A DNA stretch of 64,000 nucleotides from Aurantimonas coralicida_A (GTDB lineage Bacteria; Pseudomonadota; Alphaproteobacteria; Rhizobiales; Rhizobiaceae). Numbering within the stretch: the stretch's first letter is position 1; every line of letters begins with the position of its first letter. The notes under the pieces are model-generated. The model searched no databases, had not been told where the DNA came from, and saw only the letters and a list, made by a program, of their open reading frames with translations. The position numbers and the translations under genes are program-made. The stretch spans positions 124,001 to 188,000 of the forward strand of contig NZ_JAYXIH010000002.1 of the NCBI RefSeq assembly GCF_036016755.1. The letters run 5' to 3'. Of this stretch, positions 35,461-44,112 are shown in pieces.

Positions 35461-37527
35461 ATGAGCAACACCATCACAGCCGAGCGCGGCGCTCCCGCAT
35501 CGCTCGGTGCGACGATCGACGACGGCGGCGTGCATTTCGCCGTCTATTCCGAGAATGCCGACGAGATTCATGTCTGCCTTTTCGATGAGGGCGGCACCCA
35601 GGAAACCGACCGCATCCCGCTTCCCGGGCGCGATGGTGGCACTCGCTTCGGCTTTGTGCCGGGGCTAGCCGCCGGCACGCGCTACGGTTTGCGCGCCGTT
35701 GGACCGTACAAGCCTGAGGAAGGCCACCGCTTCGACTATTCGAAGTTCCTGGTCGACCCTTATGCGGTACAACTCGACCGACCGTTCACCTACCGTCCGG
35801 CGCTGACCGCACCGCCCGAGCGCCAGATCGACAGCGCTCCGTTCCTGCCGCGCGCCATCGTTACAGCGCCGGACCGCGACGCCAAGCCGCTACCCTTTGC
35901 GAACCCGGGGCTCACCTACGAACTCTTGGTTCGCGCCTATTCTCAGCGGCACCCGGATGTGCCGGCGGAAATTCGCGGCACCGTCGCGGCGCTGGCCGAG
36001 CCATACTTCCTCGATCACTTGCAGAAGGTAGGCATCGACACGGTCGAACTGATGCCGCTCGCCGCCTGGATCGACGAAGGCCATCTCCTCAATTTCAACC
36101 TGACCAACGCTTGGGGCTATAACCCGATCACTCACATGGCGCCGGACCCACGCCTCGCTCCCGGCGGTTTCGCCGAAATCCGCAAGGTGGTCGAGGCGAT
36201 GCACGCGCGCGGCATCCGGGTTCTCCTTGACGTCGTCTTCAACCACTCCGGCGAGGGCTCCGAGGAAGGGCCGACGATCTGCTATCGCGGCCTCGACAAT
36301 CTGCTCTACTACCGCCATCCCGAAGGCGAGCCGGAGTTCATGCTGAACGACACCGGCACCGGCAACACCATGGCGACCCACAAGGAACCGGTGGCCAAGA
36401 TGTTCATCGATGTGCTGCGTACCTGGGTCCAGGCGACCGGCATCGACGGCTTCCGTTACGATCTTGGCACGGTGCTCGGCCGACTTCCGGACGGATTCTC
36501 CCACGACGCGCCGTTCTTCAAGATGATCGAAAAGGACGATGTCCTGAAGGATCGCATTCATGTCGGCGAGCCGTGGGACGTCGGCCCTGGTGGCTATCAG
36601 GTGGGCAATTTTCCCAAGCCCTGGTTCGAGTGGCAGGACAAGTTCCGCGACGACGTCCGCAAGTTCTGGAAGGGCGAGGCCGGTATGATCGGGGCGCTGG
36701 CGACGCGGCTTGCCGGCTCCGCCGATCTCTACAACCACGACGGCCGGCTACCCTCCGCGGGCGTCAATTTCATCGCCGCCCATGACGGGTTCACCCTCGC
36801 CGACATCGCCATGTACGAGGACAAACACAACGAGGCCAATGGCGAGGACAATCGCGACGGCCACAACGACAATCACTCCTGGAACAACGGTGTCGAGGGC
36901 GAAACCGACGATCCGGCGATCATCGACGCGCGCGGCAAGGACATCCGGGCGATGCTGGCGACGCTGCTGGTCGCGCGCGGCACGCCGATGATCGTCGCCG
37001 GCGACGAGTTCGGCCGCACCCAGGGCGGCAACAACAACGGTTATGCCCAGGACAACGAGATTACCTGGCTCGACTGGGACAACGCCGACGAGGGCTTGAT
37101 CGAATTCACCGGCAAGCTGGCCAAACTGCGCCGTGAGCACCCGGCGCTCAATGCCGATCGCTTTCTGACCGGCGAACTGGTCGAAGGCGGCGATGTCGAG
37201 GACGTGATCTGGTTGCGGGAAGACGGCCACGCCATGGAAGACGACGACTGGAATGATCCGGAGCGTCGCTTCGTCGGCATGTCGGTCTATTCGCCGAAGA
37301 CCGAAGCCGACAGCGAAAGCGAGCGGGCGGTGATCTACGTCAACGGCACCCAAGAGGATGTTGCGGTGACGCTGCCCGAGCCACGCGAGGGCCATGTCTA
37401 CTGCCTGCAGATCCAGTCGGATTGGCCGCAGCTCGAACCGCGCCGGATCGATCACGCGGGCGGTGTCGTGGTGCAGTCGCGCTCGGTCTTCATCATGCTG
37501 GAAGAACGGGACGACGGCGAGGCCTGA
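35461..37527 (+). CDS. glgX: Glycogen debranching enzyme
   Basis: Hydrolyses alpha-1,6 branches left after phosphorylase action. 688 residues: N-terminal CBM48-type domain (to about 150), GH13 barrel, and C-terminal beta domain. The nucleophile D334 is in GFRYDLG, the acid E370 in HVGEPWD, and the third carboxylate in NFIAAHDGFTLAD. Isoamylase-type residues GDEFGRTQGGNNN are also present. Last gene of the cluster, followed by a strong terminator at 37592. Confidence 0.96.
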   Translation: MSNTITAERGAPASLGATIDDGGVHFAVYSENADEIHVCLFDEGGTQETDRIPLPGRDGGTRFGFVPGLAAGTRYGLRAVGPYKPEEGHRFDYSKFLVDPYAVQLDRPFTYRPALTAPPERQIDSAPFLPRAIVTAPDRDAKPLPFANPGLTYELLVRAYSQRHPDVPAEIRGTVAALAEPYFLDHLQKVGIDTVELMPLAAWIDEGHLLNFNLTNAWGYNPITHMAPDPRLAPGGFAEIRKVVEAMHARGIRVLLDVVFNHSGEGSEEGPTICYRGLDNLLYYRHPEGEPEFMLNDTGTGNTMATHKEPVAKMFIDVLRTWVQATGIDGFRYDLGTVLGRLPDGFSHDAPFFKMIEKDDVLKDRIHVGEPWDVGPGGYQVGNFPKPWFEWQDKFRDDVRKFWKGEAGMIGALATRLAGSADLYNHDGRLPSAGVNFIAAHDGFTLADIAMYEDKHNEANGEDNRDGHNDNHSWNNGVEGETDDPAIIDARGKDIRAMLATLLVARGTPMIVAGDEFGRTQGGNNNGYAQDNEITWLDWDNADEGLIEFTGKLAKLRREHPALNADRFLTGELVEGGDVEDVIWLREDGHAMEDDDWNDPERRFVGMSVYSPKTEADSESERAVIYVNGTQEDVAVTLPEPREGHVYCLQIQSDWPQLEPRRIDHAGGVVVQSRSVFIMLEERDDGEA

Positions 37528-37591
37528 GCCTTCGTCCACAGGCCGGCGGGCGCACCGGTTTGCCCCAAAAGCAACGAGACGGTACTAGGAA

Positions 37592-37623
37592 GGGAGCGTC
37601 GGCGCGGGCCGGCGCTCCCTTTT
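37592..37623 (+). terminator. Intrinsic terminator after glgX
   Basis: A 12-bp GC-rich stem (37592-37603 with 37608-37619, one wobble) and GCGG loop, followed directly by TTTT. It is the best intrinsic terminator in the window and ends the pgi-to-glgX unit. Confidence 0.9.
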
Positions 37624-37653
37624 CCACGCCCCGAACCCGGCCGGTTGCAGACC

Positions 37654-39510
37654 ATGCCCATCCGCCAGCTATCCGATGCCCTGATCGACCAGATCGCCGC
37701 TGGCGAAGTGGTCGAGCGGCCGGCGAGCGTCGTCAAGGAACTGGTCGAGAACGCGCTGGATGCCGGTGCAAGGCGCATCGAGATCGCGACCGCCGGCGGT
37801 GGCAAGAATCTGATCCGGGTGAGCGACGACGGCTGCGGCATTCCGGCGGGCGAACTGCCGCTCGCGGTGCGCCGGCACTGCACCTCCAAACTGGCCGGCG
37901 GCCTCGATGCCATCGACACGCTCGGCTTTCGCGGCGAGGCGCTGCCTTCGATCGGCTCGGTCGCGCGCCTCTCTTTGAAGTCCCGCGCCGCCGGCGCCGC
38001 CGAGGCGCATGAGATCACCGTCAATGGCGGCCGCCTGGACGGCCCACGGCCGACGGCCCTGTCAAAGGGAACCGTGATCGAGGTTCGCGATCTTTTCCAC
38101 GCGGTTCCGGCGCGGTTGAAATTCCTCAAGAGCGACCGGGCGGAAGGCGCCGCGATCACCGAGATCGTCCGCCGTATCGCCATCGCCTTCCCCGAGGTGC
38201 GGTTCGAGCTGGCCGGTCCCGACCGCAGCCGCACGATCTTCGAGGCGGTGTCGCACGCCGACCGGATTCATCGCATCTCTGCCGTCGTCGGCGCCGAGTT
38301 CGGCGACAATGCGATTGCCATCGACGCCGTGCGCGAGGAGGTCCGGCTTGAGGGCTTCGCCGGGCTTCCGACTTTCAATCGCGGCAACGGGTTGGCGCAG
38401 TTCTTCTACGTCAATGGCCGGCCGGTGCGCGACAAGATGCTGCTGTCGGCGCTGCGGGGTGCCTATGCTGACGTTTTGGCGAAGGACCGCCACCCGATCG
38501 CGGTGTTGTTCCTGACGCTCGACCCGGCGCTTGTCGACGTCAATGTGCATCCGGCGAAGGCAGACGTGCGCTTCCGCGATCCCGGCCTGGTGCGCGGCCT
38601 TGTCGTCGGGTCTATCCGCCAAGCCTTTACCGAGGCGGGCTTGCGGTCCTCGACCGCCAACGCTTCCGGCCTGATGGCGCGCTTCCGGCCGGACGGCGCC
38701 GCGGCGGCGCCCTCCGCACGACGTTTCGAGGGCTTCGCCCCCGGCGGCTTCGCGGCGCCGCGACAGGCGGCCTACGACGTCGGCGCATCGCCCTTCCGCC
38801 CGCTCAATGGCGCCGTCGGCGCAGCGACGCTGGAGCGTTCCGGGGCCGAAGCGGCTTTCGAGCAGGATACCTCTGAGGAATCGTCGCAACGCCCCCCCGT
38901 CGGCAACGATGCCGCGAGCGAGGCGCGCGATCACCCGCTCGGCGCGGCCAAGGCGCAGTTCCACAGCAACTTCATCGTCGCCGAGACCGAGGACGGCATC
39001 GTCATCGTCGACCAGCACGCGGCGCACGAACGGCTGGTCTACGAAGCGCTGAAGACGGCGCTGCACGGCCGCCCCCTTCCCGCCCAGATGCTGCTGATCC
39101 CGGAAATCGTCGATCTGCCCGAGGACGACGCGGATCGCCTGGCCGACAACGCCGCAACCTTCGCACAGCTCGGCCTCGGCATCGAGCGCTTCGGACCGGG
39201 CGCCGTTGCGGTGCGCGAGACGCCGGCAATCCTCGGCCGGGTCGATTGCCAACGGCTGGTCCGGGACCTGGCGGACGAACTGGCCGAGTTCGGCACTGCC
39301 GATACGGTTCGCGGCCGGATCGACCATGTCGCGGCGACGATCGCCTGCCACGGCTCGGTGCGGTCCGGGCGAAACCTGAAGCCGGACGAGATGAATGCCC
39401 TGTTGCGCGACATGGAGACCACGCCGGGTTCCTGCCAATGCAATCACGGCCGCCCCACCTTCATCGAGTTGAAGCTCGCCGACATCGAGAAGATGTTCGG
39501 GCGGCGTTAG
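37654..39510 (+). CDS. mutL: DNA mismatch repair endonuclease MutL
   Basis: Couples MutS mismatch recognition to strand removal. 618 residues. The N-terminal GHKL ATPase motifs are present (ENALDAGA, DDGCGI, TSKL, GFRGEAL). The C-terminal domain contains the intact endonuclease motif DQHAAHERLVYE (residues 453-464) and the CNHGRPT metal-binding motif, so this MutL should nick DNA itself, unlike E. coli MutL. The ATG at 37654 gives the canonical IRQLSDALIDQIAAGEVV start. Stands alone after the glgX terminator. Confidence 0.95.
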   Translation: MPIRQLSDALIDQIAAGEVVERPASVVKELVENALDAGARRIEIATAGGGKNLIRVSDDGCGIPAGELPLAVRRHCTSKLAGGLDAIDTLGFRGEALPSIGSVARLSLKSRAAGAAEAHEITVNGGRLDGPRPTALSKGTVIEVRDLFHAVPARLKFLKSDRAEGAAITEIVRRIAIAFPEVRFELAGPDRSRTIFEAVSHADRIHRISAVVGAEFGDNAIAIDAVREEVRLEGFAGLPTFNRGNGLAQFFYVNGRPVRDKMLLSALRGAYADVLAKDRHPIAVLFLTLDPALVDVNVHPAKADVRFRDPGLVRGLVVGSIRQAFTEAGLRSSTANASGLMARFRPDGAAAAPSARRFEGFAPGGFAAPRQAAYDVGASPFRPLNGAVGAATLERSGAEAAFEQDTSEESSQRPPVGNDAASEARDHPLGAAKAQFHSNFIVAETEDGIVIVDQHAAHERLVYEALKTALHGRPLPAQMLLIPEIVDLPEDDADRLADNAATFAQLGLGIERFGPGAVAVRETPAILGRVDCQRLVRDLADELAEFGTADTVRGRIDHVAATIACHGSVRSGRNLKPDEMNALLRDMETTPGSCQCNHGRPTFIELKLADIEKMFGRR

Positions 39511-39630
39511 AGCATCGGACGATAACGAAGCCCGTCGCAAAGTTTGACGCGCCCACGGCAGCGAATTAGGGAAGTGCGCAAAGGTCCCGGAACCCAGCCG
39601 GTGGACCGCAGCAGCATTTCGGAGATAGCG

Positions 39631-39846
39631 ATGAACCGCATGGAGAGCGGCGGCGAAGCCAAGCTCAAATACGGCACGCCGGATTTTCAGGTCATCACGC
39701 CGGGCGCCTATGTGCGGTGCGGCGTCACTGGCGAGGCGATTCCGCTCGACCTCCTGCGTTATTGGAGCGTGGAGCGGCAGGAGGCCTATATCGACGGCGA
39801 GGCCTCGTTCCGGCGGGAGATGGAGGCTGGCGGCGGAAAACGCTGA
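39631..39846 (+). CDS. DUF2093 domain protein
   Basis: 71-residue protein of an alphaproteobacterial family of unknown function. The family pattern is clear: KYGTPDFQVITPGAYVRC with one cysteine near VTGEAIPL and LLRYWSVERQEAY. Start chosen at the ATG behind CGGAGATAGCG. It lies 120 bases after mutL and 20 bases from the convergent lpxK, a neighbourhood found in other Rhizobiales. Possibly zinc-binding, but with only one cysteine this is speculation. Confidence 0.85.
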   Translation: MNRMESGGEAKLKYGTPDFQVITPGAYVRCGVTGEAIPLDLLRYWSVERQEAYIDGEASFRREMEAGGGKR

Positions 39847-39866
39847 AACCGCTTTCGGGGGAAATC

Positions 39867-40898
39867 CTACCTGAACTTGCGGCGCCGGAACGCCAGCTGG
39901 GTGTCGCGGACGATCCGCGCGCCGAGGCTGTCCGGCTCGAAGCGCAGATCGACGTCGAGCACCTCGCATTCCTTGAAGAAAAGCTGCTGCGTGGCCGTTC
40001 CCGTCGCCAACCGCACCGCGTCCTTGCGGGTCGTGACCAATTGCAATCCTGATCGCCAGGCAGCGGCGGACAATTCGTCCATGTCGCCTTTTGAAAAAAC
40101 ATGGTGATCGGGAAAGTCGCGGGTCTCGACGATGCCGGCGCCGAGCGCGGCAAGGCTGGCGTAGAACTTCGTCGGATCGGCGATACCGGCAAAGGCGAGC
40201 ACCCGCATGCCGCCGAACCGATCGCCGTCACGCGGCTCCAACGCGGCCTCGAAGACCGGCTTGTTGGCTCGAGCCGTCCGCCGGATCACCGCGTCGCCGC
40301 CGTCGCCCTGACCAACCACGAGCAGGGCGTCCGCCAAACGGATCTGGTCGATGACCGGCGCCCGCACCGGTCCCGCCGGGATGACGGCACCGTTGCCGAT
40401 TCCGCGCCGCGCGTCGATCACGATGAGCGCGTAATCGATCCACAGGCGCGAACTTTGGAACCCGTCATCCATGATGATGAAGTTGACGCCATGCTCGCGC
40501 TTCAAAAGCGCCGCCGCCTGTTTGCGATCAACCGCCACAGCAGTGGGCGCGACGGTTGCGAGCAGCAGCGGCTCATCACCGACCTCGCCCGCCGAGTGGT
40601 GCTCCGGGTCGACCGCGACCGCCCCACGGCCCGATCGGCCATGACCGCGTGAGACGAAACCGGGCCGAAGGCCCGCCGCCTTCGCCGCCCGGCCAAGCGC
40701 CATCGCGGTCGGCGTCTTGCCGCCGCCGCCGACGGTGAAATTGCCAACGCACAAAACCGGCACATCGATGTCGGCACGCTCGCCGCGCTCCAGATTGCGC
40801 CGGGCGACGCGCCCGTAGATCATCGCCGCCGGTGCGAGAAGTCGCGTCGGCCACGAGCGCGCCCGCCACCAGAAAGGCGGGGTTTCCTGCAGCATCAT
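39867..40898 (-). CDS. lpxK: Tetraacyldisaccharide 4'-kinase
   Basis: Phosphorylates the lipid A disaccharide precursor at the inner membrane. 343 residues. The P-loop GNFTVGGGGKTPT is near residue 60, followed by the LSRG-like FVSRGHGRSGRG segment and the DDGFQS motif. The ATG at 40898 overlaps the waaA stop codon (ATGATG with TGA), so the two are coupled; a TTG 21 bases upstream is less likely. Last gene of the lipid A block. Confidence 0.94.
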   Translation of the reverse strand: MMLQETPPFWWRARSWPTRLLAPAAMIYGRVARRNLERGERADIDVPVLCVGNFTVGGGGKTPTAMALGRAAKAAGLRPGFVSRGHGRSGRGAVAVDPEHHSAGEVGDEPLLLATVAPTAVAVDRKQAAALLKREHGVNFIIMDDGFQSSRLWIDYALIVIDARRGIGNGAVIPAGPVRAPVIDQIRLADALLVVGQGDGGDAVIRRTARANKPVFEAALEPRDGDRFGGMRVLAFAGIADPTKFYASLAALGAGIVETRDFPDHHVFSKGDMDELSAAAWRSGLQLVTTRKDAVRLATGTATQQLFFKECEVLDVDLRFEPDSLGARIVRDTQLAFRRRKFR

Positions 40899-42226
40899 CG
40901 CGGCATTGCGGGCCGGCAACGGCGCGCGAGACTGATCGACAGCTTCAGCGGATGCAGGAAGGGATGGAGGGCCTGCAGCGTGCGGGGAAGCGCGCCGCGC
41001 ATTTCCTCGACGGTCGCCGCCGCGGCCGCCGCCATGTCGGCCAACCGCTCGGGCTCGCGAAGCAGTTGGTCGACATGGGACGCCAGAGACTCCTCATCAC
41101 GCACGATCCGCGCGCCGCCGTTCTTCAGGAGGCGCTGATAGGCATCGCGGAAGTTCTGGACAAATCGACCGGAGAGGACCGCTGTCCCGAGCATAGCCGC
41201 CTCGAGTGGGTTCTGGCCGCCCTGCCCGGTGATCGACTTGCCGAGAAAGGCGATGTCCGTCAGCCGCAGATACAATCCCATCTCGCCCATGGTGTCGCCG
41301 AGCAGGATATCCGTCGTCTCGTCCGGCTGCTCGCCTCGACTGCGCCGCGCCACCTTGAAGCCCTGTTCCAGCAACGCCTGCTCGATCTCGTCGCCGCGAT
41401 CGACGTGCCGCGGCACGATGATGGTGAGGAGACCGGGATGGCGCTGCGCGAGCGAGCGATGCACGTCCCCGGCCAGCGCTTCCTCGCCGGGATGGGTGGA
41501 AAGCGCCGCCCATCGGGGTCGGCGCCCGAGGACCCGTTGCAGTTCGGCAAGCGCCGATTCGGAGCTCGGGGGCGGGCCGACATCGGCTTTCAGATTGCCG
41601 GCGACAGTGACCGCCCGGGCTCCGAGGAGACGAAAGCGCTCGCCGTCGACATCCGACTGGGCGACGACATGCGCAAGATTCTCCAACAGCGCTTCCGCCA
41701 GCCAGGGGGCCGACTTCCAGCGCTTGAAAGACCTGTCCGAAAGGCGCGCGTTGACCAGGACCTGCGGAATGCGGCGCCGGCCGAGCTCCAGCATGGTCAT
41801 CGGCCAGATTTCGCTCTCGGCCACGATGGCCACGTCGGGACGCCAATGATCCAGAAACCGCGCCAAGGTGGGCTTCATGTCGAGCGGCACATATTGGTGG
41901 ATGGCACAGTCGGCGAGGTTGTCGTGGACGAAATGCGCCGAAGTCATCGTGCCGGTGGTCATGACGACATTGATGCCATGGGCTGCTATCTCGCGGACCA
42001 GCGGCGCGACCGCCGCGCTCTCGCCGACACTCGCCGCGTGCATCCATAATAGCGGCCCGCTATCCGGCCGCTCGATGCTGGCATAGCCATAACGCTCGCG
42101 CCGCCGTGCCGGATCCTCCTTGCCGCGCGAAATGCGGTAGCCGACATAGGGGCCGAGCATCGGATAGGCGAGCGATCCGGCGAGACGATATGCCGCAAGC
42201 GCCGTGCGGGCGAGCGCGTCGCTCAC
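40895..42226 (-). CDS. waaA: 3-deoxy-D-manno-octulosonic acid (Kdo) transferase
   Basis: Adds Kdo residues to lipid IVA at the cytoplasmic face of the inner membrane. 443 residues, GT30 family: N-terminal WMHAASVGESAAV, the VAESEIWPMTMLE segment, and a C-terminal GGQNPLEAA nucleotide-sugar motif. Starts with GTG that overlaps the stop codon of the DUF374 gene (GTGA), and its own stop overlaps lpxK. Confidence 0.94.
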   Translation of the reverse strand: MSDALARTALAAYRLAGSLAYPMLGPYVGYRISRGKEDPARRRERYGYASIERPDSGPLLWMHAASVGESAAVAPLVREIAAHGINVVMTTGTMTSAHFVHDNLADCAIHQYVPLDMKPTLARFLDHWRPDVAIVAESEIWPMTMLELGRRRIPQVLVNARLSDRSFKRWKSAPWLAEALLENLAHVVAQSDVDGERFRLLGARAVTVAGNLKADVGPPPSSESALAELQRVLGRRPRWAALSTHPGEEALAGDVHRSLAQRHPGLLTIIVPRHVDRGDEIEQALLEQGFKVARRSRGEQPDETTDILLGDTMGEMGLYLRLTDIAFLGKSITGQGGQNPLEAAMLGTAVLSGRFVQNFRDAYQRLLKNGGARIVRDEESLASHVDQLLREPERLADMAAAAAATVEEMRGALPRTLQALHPFLHPLKLSISLARRCRPAMPR

Positions 42227-43014
42227 GGCGCATCTCGCACAAGCCGCTCGGCCGCCTCGTTCGCAGCTTCGATCGCCTGGGTGATCTCGCGTCGCTTGCT
42301 TTCCATCATGACATCATCGGCATCGGCGGGAACGGAGATCGGTTTTCCTACGACCACGGCCATACGTCCGAACGGAAGCGGAACCGTGGTCTTGTCCCAC
42401 GAACTCGAAACGACATAGCGGCTGCTGGTCACCGCAGCCGAGGGAAGCACCGGACGCCCGGTGATGCGGGCCAATGTCACGATGCCGAGACCGGCCTTTC
42501 GCGGCGTTCCCTTCGGCACGTCGGCGATCATGCAGACGCCAAAGCCGCCCGCGAGGAAGCGGCGCAGGGCGATCAGCGCACGGGCTCCGCCTTTTTGCGC
42601 ACCGACCGTCCCGGCGCGGCCACCGGATCCGCGCACCGTCGCGATGCCGAACCGCTCGACGACGGTCGCGTTGATTTCCGCGTCGGCGCTGCGCGACAGC
42701 AGTGCCACATAGGGCAATTTAGGCGGCCGGAAGAACGGCGCGAGCAGGTGCTGTCCATGCCACAGACCGACGATGGCCGGATGTTCCTCGTCGAGAATCC
42801 TCTCCCAATCGGAGGAACCCGGAGCCTCTTTCTGGGTCGCGCGCACGAAGCACAGGCCTCGGTAGATAGCGGCCCCGGCCAGGACCGTGGCGACCCGGCT
42901 GCGAAGCACATCGCGCCCGATACGACGCCAGCGTCTCCGCCACCCCTGAAGCCAGGACCGCTTCAAGGGTGCCGCGTTGCCGGCCGTCTCGTCGGCCATG
43001 GTTTCATCCGACAT
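42223..43014 (-). CDS. DUF374-family lysophospholipid acyltransferase-like protein
   Basis: 263-residue membrane-associated acyltransferase of the LPLAT superfamily, DUF374 branch. The GLWHGQHLLAPFF motif replaces the usual HX4D block, followed by the SRSADAEI and RGSGGRAG segments. One N-terminal hydrophobic helix (about 40-56) suggests inner membrane association. DUF374 proteins are often next to waaA; a relative in epsilonproteobacteria (LpxJ) adds a secondary acyl chain to lipid A, which makes a lipid A acylation role plausible here but unproven. Its stop overlaps the waaA start. Confidence 0.85.
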   Translation of the reverse strand: MSDETMADETAGNAAPLKRSWLQGWRRRWRRIGRDVLRSRVATVLAGAAIYRGLCFVRATQKEAPGSSDWERILDEEHPAIVGLWHGQHLLAPFFRPPKLPYVALLSRSADAEINATVVERFGIATVRGSGGRAGTVGAQKGGARALIALRRFLAGGFGVCMIADVPKGTPRKAGLGIVTLARITGRPVLPSAAVTSSRYVVSSSWDKTTVPLPFGRMAVVVGKPISVPADADDVMMESKRREITQAIEAANEAAERLVRDAP

Positions 43015-43047
43015 GGTGATGCGTACCGAGAGGGTGGAAGTGATGGT

Positions 43048-43281
43048 TCACGCATTTTCCGGATTCAGGAGACGGTGCATGTGAACGATGAAGTAGCGCA
43101 CGGCCGCATTGTCGACAGTCTGCTGCGCCTTGCCCCGCCAAGCCGCGAGGGCCGACGCGTAATCGGGGAAGATTCCGACGATATCAAGGCTTCCGAGATC
43201 CTTGAAATCCACGCTCTGAAGGTCCTTCAACTCGCCACCGAACACCAGGTGCAGCAGTTGCTTGGGCTCTTGCTCTTCCAT
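43048..43281 (-). CDS. DUF4170 domain protein
   Basis: 77-residue protein of an alphaproteobacterial family with no known function; LLHLVFGGELKD, the LDIVGIFPDYASALAAWRGKAQ helix and a conserved VRYFIVHMHRLL ending are visible. Start at the ATG behind GAGGA, 33 bases before the DUF374 gene. It is embedded in the lipid A block between the phosphatase and acyltransferase genes, which is its usual place. Confidence 0.85.
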   Translation of the reverse strand: MEEQEPKQLLHLVFGGELKDLQSVDFKDLGSLDIVGIFPDYASALAAWRGKAQQTVDNAAVRYFIVHMHRLLNPENA

Positions 43282-43319
43282 TAAAATCGAATCCTCGTTG
43301 CTCGGTCCGCCGAGCGAGA

Positions 43320-44102
43320 TCAATCGGGAATTGCTCTCGTCAGCTGTCTGACACGCGCCATAGCATCATGTGATGCCGCCATCAAAAGGCCATGCCTCCT
43401 GCCCTCGCTTCTGTAAAGTGCGGGCACGCCGCCACGATCGCACAACAGCCCGCCGGCCTTCTCGATGAGAAGGTCCGCGGCGGCGATATCCCAGTCATTG
43501 GCACGCGGACGGATCAACGTCCCGTCGAGCCGACCCGAGGCCACGAGAGCCAGACGATAGGCGAGCGAGGGAACCGCTTTTTCCGCCAAGATGGGCTCGC
43601 CGCCGGCCGCGTCAAGCCGCTTGCGTATGGCATCGGGAACCGCGAGGCGAAGCCGGTCGCTGGTGCCAGGCCGACTCACCGAACAGACGGCTCCATTCAG
43701 ACGCGTCGGGGAATGGGCTGTCACTTCGAACACCTCGCCAAGCGCCGGGGCGGCGATGACGCCGATCACCGGGCGGCCTCGCTCGATGACGGCGATCGAG
43801 ACGCACCAGGTGTCCTCGCCGCGCAGATAGGCACGGGTACCGTCGATCGGATCGACGACGAAGAACCGGTCGGCCTCCACTTCGCGAATCTCGGGCCGTT
43901 CCATCTCCTCCGAAACCCAGCCATAGGACGGCCGTGCGCCAACCAGCGCGTCCTTCAGGAAGGCATCGACGGCGACGTCCGCCTCGCTGACCGGTGAATT
44001 GCCCTCCTTCCACCAAACCCTTGGATCGCGCCGAAAGAAGCGCATGGCGACCGCGCCGGCCTCCATTGCGGCGGACTTCACCAGTTCGAGATCGTCGCGC
44101 AT
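43320..44102 (-). CDS. Inositol monophosphatase family protein, CysQ-like 3'(2'),5'-bisphosphate nucleotidase
   Basis: 260-residue Mg-dependent phosphatase. Metal-site motifs are complete: WVSEE, FVVDPIDGTRAYLRG and the late DWDIAAADLLIEKAGG. The family hydrolyses phosphoadenosine phosphate (PAP) or inositol phosphates; the sequence pattern fits CysQ best, but the substrate is not certain. I chose the ATG at 44102; a TTG at 44111 with GGGGCG upstream is possible. It follows pmbA by 10 bases. Confidence 0.85.
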   Translation of the reverse strand: MRDDLELVKSAAMEAGAVAMRFFRRDPRVWWKEGNSPVSEADVAVDAFLKDALVGARPSYGWVSEEMERPEIREVEADRFFVVDPIDGTRAYLRGEDTWCVSIAVIERGRPVIGVIAAPALGEVFEVTAHSPTRLNGAVCSVSRPGTSDRLRLAVPDAIRKRLDAAGGEPILAEKAVPSLAYRLALVASGRLDGTLIRPRANDWDIAAADLLIEKAGGLLCDRGGVPALYRSEGRRHGLLMAASHDAMARVRQLTRAIPD

Positions 44103-44112
44103 GCCGGTCAAG

